Position numbers and translations under genes: made by a program
Part shown: in pieces, positions 58,102 through 64,000 of the stretch
How positions within the stretch are numbered: the stretch's first letter is position 1
How the letters are laid out: every line of letters begins with the position of its first letter
From: Ursus arctos
Taxonomy: Eukaryota; Chordata; Mammalia; Carnivora; Ursidae
Length of the DNA stretch: 64,000 nt
Assembly (NCBI RefSeq): GCF_023065955.2
Contig: NW_026623078.1
Coordinates: 9,992,199-10,056,198 of the forward strand
Direction: 5' to 3'
The notes under the pieces: model-generated
Database searches by the model: none
Told to the model about the DNA's origin: nothing
Seen by the model: the letters and a program-made list of their open reading frames with translations, nothing else

Positions 58102-58327
58102 AGAACTTGGGAGAAAACATGTGATCATCTTAGTTGACTCAGTAAAGTCATTTGATAAAATCCAACACGTTTTTCTATGGTAAACATCTTCAGAAAACTA
58201 AGAATAAAAGGGAATTTCCTTAACATGATAAAGGGCATTTACCAAACCCCTCCCCCCAACCTGACATCATACTCAACAGTGAAAGATTGAAAGCTTTCTC
58301 CCTAAGAAAGATAAAGATAAAAAGATA
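58102..58327 (+). pseudogene. L1 ORF2 reverse-transcriptase fragment
   Basis: Sense RT motif A region between two SINEs: TCATTTGATAAAATCCAACA corresponds to the '..FDKIQH' stretch, followed by the ACATCATACTCAACAGTGAA equivalent of 'NIILNSE'. It has in-frame damage and no catalytic YADD box. Confidence 0.78.
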
Positions 58328-58518
58328 GGGGCGCCTGGGTACCGCAGTCGTTAAGGGTCTACCTTCACGCTCAGGGTGTGATCCCGGTGTTCCTGATCGA
58401 GTCCTACATCGGGCTCCTCCGCTAGGAGTCTGCTTCTTCCTCTCCCACTCCCCTGCTGTGTTCCCTTTCTCGCTGGCTGTCTCTCTGTCACAAAAATAAA
58501 TAAAATCTTAAAAAAAAA
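58328..58518 (+). mobile_element. CAN SINE, young type
   Basis: Sense SINE (GGGGCGCCTGGGTACCGCAG) with exact target duplication AGATAAAAAGATA at 58315-58327 and 58519-58531. Confidence 0.96.
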
Positions 58519-59882
58519 AGATAAAAAGATAAAGTTGCCTGATTTCCCCCCCTACTTTTCAGTATTATACTTGATGTTTTAGCCAGGGTATTTTTAAAGA
58601 AGAAAAAACAAAATAAAATTTACAAGTTGGAAAAAAAGAACTTCAAAGTTGACATGAAAATATATTCTTGTATATATATTTTTTAAAACACAAGAAAGCT
58701 ACTAGAGCTAATAAATTCAGTAAATTTGCATGTAGAAGATCAAGGTATTAAAATTCATTGTGTTTCTATAAATCAACAAAGAGAACTCAGGAAAGTAAAT
58801 GAAGAAAACATTTCAATTTATACTATTCAAAAGAATAAAATATCAAGGAACAAATTTAATCAAAGAAATAAAGAGCTTATACACTGCAAACTACAAAGCA
58901 TTGCTGAGACAAATTAAATAAGACATAAATAAATGTAACTCCAACTGAATCCATAGATAGGAAGATCTAATAATATGATGCCAATACTACCGAACACAAT
59001 CTAGATATTCAGCTGCCTTCTAGAATCCTTTGAAAGAACCATACATGATATCTGAAAATTATTAGTTTTCTTTTTTTAGAAGAAAAAATTTCCAAAAGAT
59101 CTTTTCAAAGATAATGTGCCACAGATCTTTTGTTTGTTGTTCTCTGTAGTAAGGATTAATCGCTGTTAAAAAAAAAAAAACAAAAACAAAAACATGTAAC
59201 TGACTTGTTCATCTACAAATTATCTCCTTTTACAAAAGCAATGAACTGTAAAAGAATAAAATTAATAAGTAAAAATTAAGAGTAAAAATTTTTCCAAAAT
59301 TCCAAAAGACTTTTTTTTTTTCAGAAATAGAAAAAAGCCCATCATCAAATTTATATATAATTTCAAAGGGCTCCAAATACCCAAATCAATCTTGAAAAAA
59401 AACAAAGTGGGAGAACTCACATTTTCCAATTTTGAAACTTAATACAAAACTGCAGTAAGTAAAATATGGTACTGATATAAGAATGAACATATCAACCAGT
59501 GGAATAATAATTGAGAATCCAAAAATAAACTCACACATATATGGCCAATTGATCATCAACAAAATTGTTAAGTCCATTCAAATAGGAAAAAATTATTTCC
59601 TCAATAGGTGATACTGAAATGACTGGGTTTCCCATGCCAGAGAATGAAGTTGGACCGCTATTTCACACCGTACACAAAAATTGTCATATTGGATCAATTA
59701 CCTAAATATAAGATTTAAAACCTTCAACCTCATGGAATAAAACATAGGCTACACCTTCATGATCTTGTATTTCACAAAGGATTCTTAGATATGACACCAA
59801 AACACAAACATCAAGGGTAAAAATAGATAACTTTATCAAAATTAAAACTCCTGTGCACCAAGTGACACTATCAAGAATGTGA
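58519..59882 (+). pseudogene. L1 ORF2 mid to late region
   Basis: Continuation of the L1 ORF2 after the SINE, with ATAAAATATCAAGGAACAAA (58836) and TGTCATATTGGATCAATTAC (59682) in correct order. The 63-codon frame at 58726-58917 is a surviving piece. About 195 bp of non-L1 sequence interrupts it at 59101-59294. Confidence 0.75.
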
Positions 59883-60094
59883 AGGGCATCTGAGTGGCTC
59901 ACTTGGTTGGGCATCTGATTCTTGGTTTCAGTTTGGGTCATGATCTCAGGGTCATGAGATTGAGCCCTGCATCAGGCTCTGTGCTCAGCACGGAGTCTGC
60001 TTGAGATTCATTCCCTCTCTCTCTGCCCCTACCCCAACTCGCTCACTCTCTCTTTCTCTCTGTCTCAAATAAAAAATAAAAATAATTTTTAAAA
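59883..60094 (+). mobile_element. CAN SINE, older type
   Basis: Sense SINE (AGGGCATCTGAGTGGCTCAC) with AAGAATGTGA at 59873-59882 and 60095-60104. Confidence 0.95.
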
Positions 60095-61055
60095 AAGAAT
60101 GTGAAAGATAACCAATGTTTGACAGAAAACATTTACAAATTATATATCTGATAAAGGATATCCAGTATATATCAATCAACAAAAAGGAACAAATAATTCA
60201 ATGAAAAATGGGAAAAGAACTTGAATAGATATTTCCCTAAACAAAATATACAAATGGCCAAAATCACATGAAAAGACGTTCAAAATCTTTAGTCATTAAG
60301 GAAATGCATATCAAAACCACAATTAGATACTATTTCATACCTACTGCCATAGCTATATTTAAAAATGGAAAATATCAGGTGTTGGTGAGAACCTGGAGAA
60401 ACTGGAGTCCTTAGACATTGTTGTTGGGAATGTAAACTGACGCAAGACACTGTAGAAAACAGTTTGGTGGTTCCTGAAAAATTTAGACATAGAATGACAA
60501 TATGCCCCAGAAATTTCACTCCTAGATATGTACTCCCTAAAAATTGAAAACAGAGGCTAAAGTGGATACTTGTACATCGATATTCATTGCAGTATTATTC
60601 ACAATAGCCAAAAGCTGGAAGCAATTCAAGTGTCCAAAACAGAAAAACAGGCAAACAAAATAGGGAGTGTATATAATGGAATATTATTCAACCATAGAAA
60701 GAATGAAGTTATATTACATGGGTAAACCTTAAAAACATGATACTGAATTAAATAAGTCATATATAAAAAGATAAATATTGTATGATTCCATTTATATGAA
60801 ATATCTATAATAAGCAAATTCACAGAGACAGAAAATAGATTAGAGATTTCCAGGGGCTAAGGCAGAGGGGTGGTTTGGTTATTACTTAATGGGTATAGGA
60901 TTTCTGTTTGGGTTACTGAAAACTTCTGGAACTTGATAGTGGTGATGGTTGTACAACATTGTGAATGTCATTAGCACCACAAAATGATACACTTAAATAT
61001 TGTTAAAATGGCAAATTTTATGTTTACATATATTTTAAAACAATTTTAAAAAACT

Positions 61056-61544
61056 TTTTAAGAAGTAAGGAGATGGCAATAATGGGGACTAGCTTGGTGT
61101 ATTCAAACCATGGTAGGGATTAAGTTGGAGATGAAGCCAAGGATGAGGCCATGAAGGATCTTGAGGCCAAGTTACAGGTCCTTATTTGATTGCAAATGCA
61201 GTGGACCACAACGAAGGGAAATATTTTAAGAAAGAGAAATAATCTGATATATGTTTTTTTTTTTTTTAAGATTTTATTTATTTATTCGACAGAGATAGAG
61301 ACAGCCAGCGAGAGAGGGAACACAAGCAGGGGGAGTGGGAGAGGAAGAAGCAGGCTCCCAGCGGAGGAGCCTGATGTGGGGCTCGATCCCAGAACGCCGG
61401 ATCACGCCCTGAGCCGAAGGCAGGTGCTTAACTGCTGTGCCACCCAGGCGCCCCTGATATATGTTTTAAAAGGATCACTATGCCAACTGGACAAACAATA
61501 CAACTGGGCAAAGAGTGCAGGGAGTGACCAACGATAATGAAACA
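61056..61544. mobile_element. Ancient dispersed repeat (unnamed), split by a SINE
   Basis: AGGCCATGAAGGATCTTGAG (61147), then after the SINE TTTTAAAAGGATCACTATGC (61464). It looks like the same ancient family as 31540-31990. Family not assigned. Confidence 0.4.
61258..61453 (-). mobile_element. CAN SINE, antisense, young type
   Basis: Antisense SINE ending GCCACCCAGGCGCCC with intact CpGs. The flank CTGATATATGTTTT occurs at 61244-61257 and 61454-61467. Confidence 0.96.
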
Positions 61545-62005
61545 TGTGTACACAAAGCAGTATAATTCATAATAGCCCTAAAGTGGAAACAACCAAATGT
61601 CCATCAACAGATTAATAAATATATAAAAAGTGGTATAGCTATAAAATAGAATATTATTCAGCCATAAAAAGGAGTTAATTCTATAACGTGAAATAACTTC
61701 ATAGATACTATGCTAAGAAAAAGAAGCCGGTCACAAAAGGCCATATACTGTATGATTCCATTTATATGAAATACCCAGAATAGGCAAATCCATAGAAACA
61801 GAAAATAAATGGGTGGTTTCTAGTGACTGGTGGGTGGGAAGAAATGGGATGTGACTGCTAATGAATATGGGGTTCCTTTGGGGAATGACGAAAATGTTCT
61901 GGAATTAGTGGTAATGGGTGCACAACTTCTTGAATGTATTAAAAATACTGAATCCTTCACTTTAAAATGGTTAATACTGATGTATGTACTACGTCTCAGT
62001 TAAAA
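61545..62005 (+). mobile_element. L1 (L1MB/MC-like) 3' end, sense, truncated
   Basis: ORF2 end and 3' UTR: CCAAATGTCCATCAACAGAT (61592), GAATATTATTCAGCCATAAA (61648), GTATGATTCCATTTATATGA (61750). Ends close to the following SINE. A separate element from 57817-61055, because the same region is represented twice. Confidence 0.8.
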
Positions 62006-62218
62006 AGAGAGATTTTATTTATTTATTTGAGAGAGAAAGAAAGTGACAGAAAGAGAGAGAGAGCATAAATAGAAGGAGCAGCAGACAGAGGGAGAGGGAG
62101 AGGGAGAAGCTGGCTCCCAGAGGAGCAGGGAGCCCAATGCAGAACTCAATTCCAGGACCCTGGAATCATGACCTGAGCCAAAGGCAGATGCTTAACCGAC
62201 TGAGCCACCCAGGTGCCC
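62006..62218 (-). mobile_element. CAN SINE, antisense, GA-rich
   Basis: Antisense SINE from GAGATTTTATTTATTTATTT to GAGCCACCCAGGTGCCCTG, with an expanded GAGA-rich middle. Confidence 0.94.
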
Positions 62219-63216
62219 TGCGTTTCTTTTACAACATATTTTTGAGTTTTTTAAATTGGTTTCTCTGAGGGTTACAATGAATACCTTAAATTATAATAAT
62301 CTATTTCTCAGTACCACCAACTTAATTTCAATAATAAATACAAACTTTGCTTCTTTCTTCCTCTCTCCTTTACTTCTCCTGTGTGCTATTTTCATATAAA
62401 ATTACATCTTTATACATGCATGTCAAACTGAATTTGTAATCGTTTTTTTGCATAGTATTTTAAATCACATATGATAAAAGTAGTTATAAATCCAAAATAT
62501 ATTTACAGTCTTTTATATTTACCTTTGTAACTACCTTTACTACTATTATTCATTTCTTTGTTGGATTTGAGTTACTGTCTAGTATCCTGAAGAACCAAAT
62601 TTCATCCTGAAGTATTCCCTTTTGTGTTTATTACAGGACAGGTATCCTTGTAACAAATTCTCTCAGTTTTTATTTATCTAGGAATGTCTAAATTTTCTTA
62701 ATTTTTGAAAGATAATTTTGATGGCCATATACCTCCAAGTTAACTGTTGTTGGGTTTTTGGTTTTGTTTTTTTTAGTATTTTGAATCTGTCATCCCACTG
62801 TCTTCTCCCTTTCATGGTTTCTGATGAGAAATCTTAGCTATGAATATTACTGGGGAACTCTTGTACATGATTCTGTCTTGCTACTTTCAAGTTTCTCTTT
62901 ATCTTTGAATTTCAACTTTCTGATTATGATGTGTTTAGGTGTGTGATTTTCTTTGAATTATACTACCTAGAGTTGGTTGAGCTCCTTGGATGTGTAGTAT
63001 TTTTTTTTCTAATCAAATTTCAGGAGGTTTTGGCCATTATTTCTTCAAATGTTATTTGTTACCTTCTCTCTCTTCCTCTCCTTCTGGGACTCCACTTTAT
63101 ATGTATGTTGGTATGCTTGATGGTGTCTATGAGGCTCTCTTTATTTTACTTCATTTTTTCTGTTTCTCAGACTGAATATTAATTAACCTATCTTTACATT
63201 CAGACTCAAATATTTT

Positions 63217-63250
63217 TTTGACAGAGAGAGAGGCAGCGAGAGAGGGAATT
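63217..63250 (-). mobile_element. CAN SINE stub (34 bp)
   Basis: TTTGACAGAGAGAGAGGCAG then CGAGAGAGGGAA matches only the region just inside a SINE tail, antisense. Neither a T-rich tail of normal length nor the tRNA-like head is present. Confidence 0.6.
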
Positions 63251-63336
63251 TTTTGGTTCAATTATTGTACTTTCAACTCCAGCATTTATATATGGCTGTT
63301 TCTTATCATTTTGTGTCTTTATTAATGTTTTCTTTT

Positions 63337-63530
63337 CTTTTTTTTTTTAAGATTTTATTTATTTGAGAGAGAGAGAGCATGAGCGGGAGGGGGGAAGGAG
63401 GAGAGAGAAAGAGGAGCAAGCAGACTCTCTGCTGAGTGGGGAACCTGATGTGGGGTTTCATCCCAGGACCCCGGGATCATGACCTGAGCTGAAGTCAGAT
63501 GCTTAACTGACTGAGCCAGGCAGGTGCCCC
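63337..63530 (-). mobile_element. CAN SINE, antisense
   Basis: Antisense SINE from a T-run and AAGATTTTATTTATTTGAGA to CTGAGCCAGGCAGGTGCCCC, inside the antisense L1. Confidence 0.95.
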
Positions 63531-63761
63531 CTTATTGCTTTTTTCTATTTGGTGAACATCATTGTCGTGTTTTCCTTTAATTCTTTCCTTTTGTTCTTTG
63601 AACAACTTTCAAATAACTGATTAAAGTCTTTGTCTAGTAAGTCTAACATTTGGGAGTTCCTCAGGGACAATTTCTATTCATTTTTTCCCTATGTATGAGC
63701 CATACTTTGTTGTCTTTGCATGTCTCATTTTAAATGCTTGGAGACAGTGTATTTTAAACAA

Positions 63762-64000
63762 TATAGTGTGTCTGTTTTTGTGCCAGTGCCATACTATTTT
63801 GATTATTCCAGCTTTGTAGTATATCTTGAAATCTGGGATTGTAATACTCTCAGTTTTGTTCTTTCTCAAGATTGTTTTGACTATCACAGCACTGTTGGTG
63901 GAAATGCAGACTGGTGTACCTACTGAGGAAAATAGTGCAGAGGTTCATCAAAAAATTAAAAATAGGATTACCATAGATCCAATAACTTCACTACTGTGTA
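63762..64000. mobile_element. Young L1, 5'-inverted, running off the window
   Basis: 63762 to about 63885 is antisense ORF2 (TGTGCCAGTGCCATACTATT, then AAGATTGTTTTGACTATC). From about 63886 the sequence turns to sense ORF2 (CAGCACTGTTGGTGGAAATG, then AAAAATAGGATTACCATAGA). This is the twin-priming layout; the 3' end lies beyond the window. Confidence 0.75.

Larger units (their letters stand above)
57817..61055 (+). mobile_element. L1 (L1MA/MB-like), ORF2 and 3' UTR, sense, interrupted
   Basis: Sense ORF2 from a mid region (GCAGAAATTAAAAGGATTGT at 57850) through RT (GAATTTCCTTAACATGATAA), the late region (CTATAAATCAACAAAGAGAA) and the C-terminus (GGTGTTGGTGAGAACCTGGA) to the 3' UTR ending near 61055 (GATGGTTGTACAACATTGTG). 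Three SINEs and a small unidentified piece interrupt it. Stops are frequent. Confidence 0.82.
62219..63760 (-). mobile_element. Old L1 ORF1 and 5' side, antisense, interrupted
   Basis: Antisense L1: TCATCCCACTGTCTTCTCCC (62788), TTTCTGATGAGAAATCTTAG (62818), GATTATGATGTGTTTAGGTG (62922), CATTATTTCTTCAAATGTTA (63035), CTCCTTCTGGGACTCCACTT (63078). It resumes after the SINE with TTTGCATGTCTCATTTTA (63715). The frames at 62931-63182 are antisense shadows. Confidence 0.72.

Noticed and set aside
61190..61537. 115-codon plus-strand frame containing an Arg/Ser/Gly-rich stretch
   Set aside because: The stretch is the translation of an antisense SINE. The same peptide pattern recurs at other SINE copies.

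Overview
This is nuclear DNA of a caniform carnivore, most likely a bear or giant panda. About 30 copies or fragments of the tRNA-Lys-derived carnivore CAN SINE (SINEC) lie in both orientations. They have the usual GGGGCGCCTGGGTGGC-type head, a CT-rich middle and an (AATAAA)n tail. The youngest copies keep intact CpGs and a CACAGCGGTTAAGCGTCTGCC head that I associate with arctoid, probably ursid, genomes; that taxonomic step is inference. No bacterial, phage or organellar signal is visible.

I find no intact host protein-coding gene, tRNA, rRNA or CRISPR array. The open frames are short and are accounted for by LINE-1 relics, SINEs, microsatellites or chance, so the window reads as AT-rich intergenic or intronic DNA. 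Two stretches with splice-like borders (around 27606-27825 and 40460-40552) are listed only as candidates.

Layout. 1-6250: SINEs, an antisense old L1 split by an L1-derived minisatellite, its ORF1 and GC-rich 5' region (to 4375), then a second antisense L1. 7490-16680: a long sense L1MA-like element carrying nested insertions: SINEs, a young L1 with an internal inversion, a 5'-inverted young L1, and TA/CA repeats. 16829-36440: mostly unassigned sequence with scattered SINEs, MIR, L2, a MaLR LTR, an ERVL-type LTR followed by a tRNA-Leu-like primer site, old L1 pieces and a truncated young L1. 36440-41505: a cluster of LTR-derived sequence. 42166-49390: SINE-in-SINE nesting, a MIR split by a SINE, LTR-like repeats and an old sense L1. 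49391-54127: mostly unassigned. 54128-64000: L2, an antisense L1 holding an unidentified insert of about 1 kb, a long sense L1, another antisense L1, and a young L1 with an inverted 5' part running off the window end.

The mobile parts do not act together as a pathway. The main biological content is the record of insertion order, since many SINEs and several L1s still show target-site duplications (TSDs). All family names rest on recognition by eye, and old-element boundaries are accurate to tens of bases at best.
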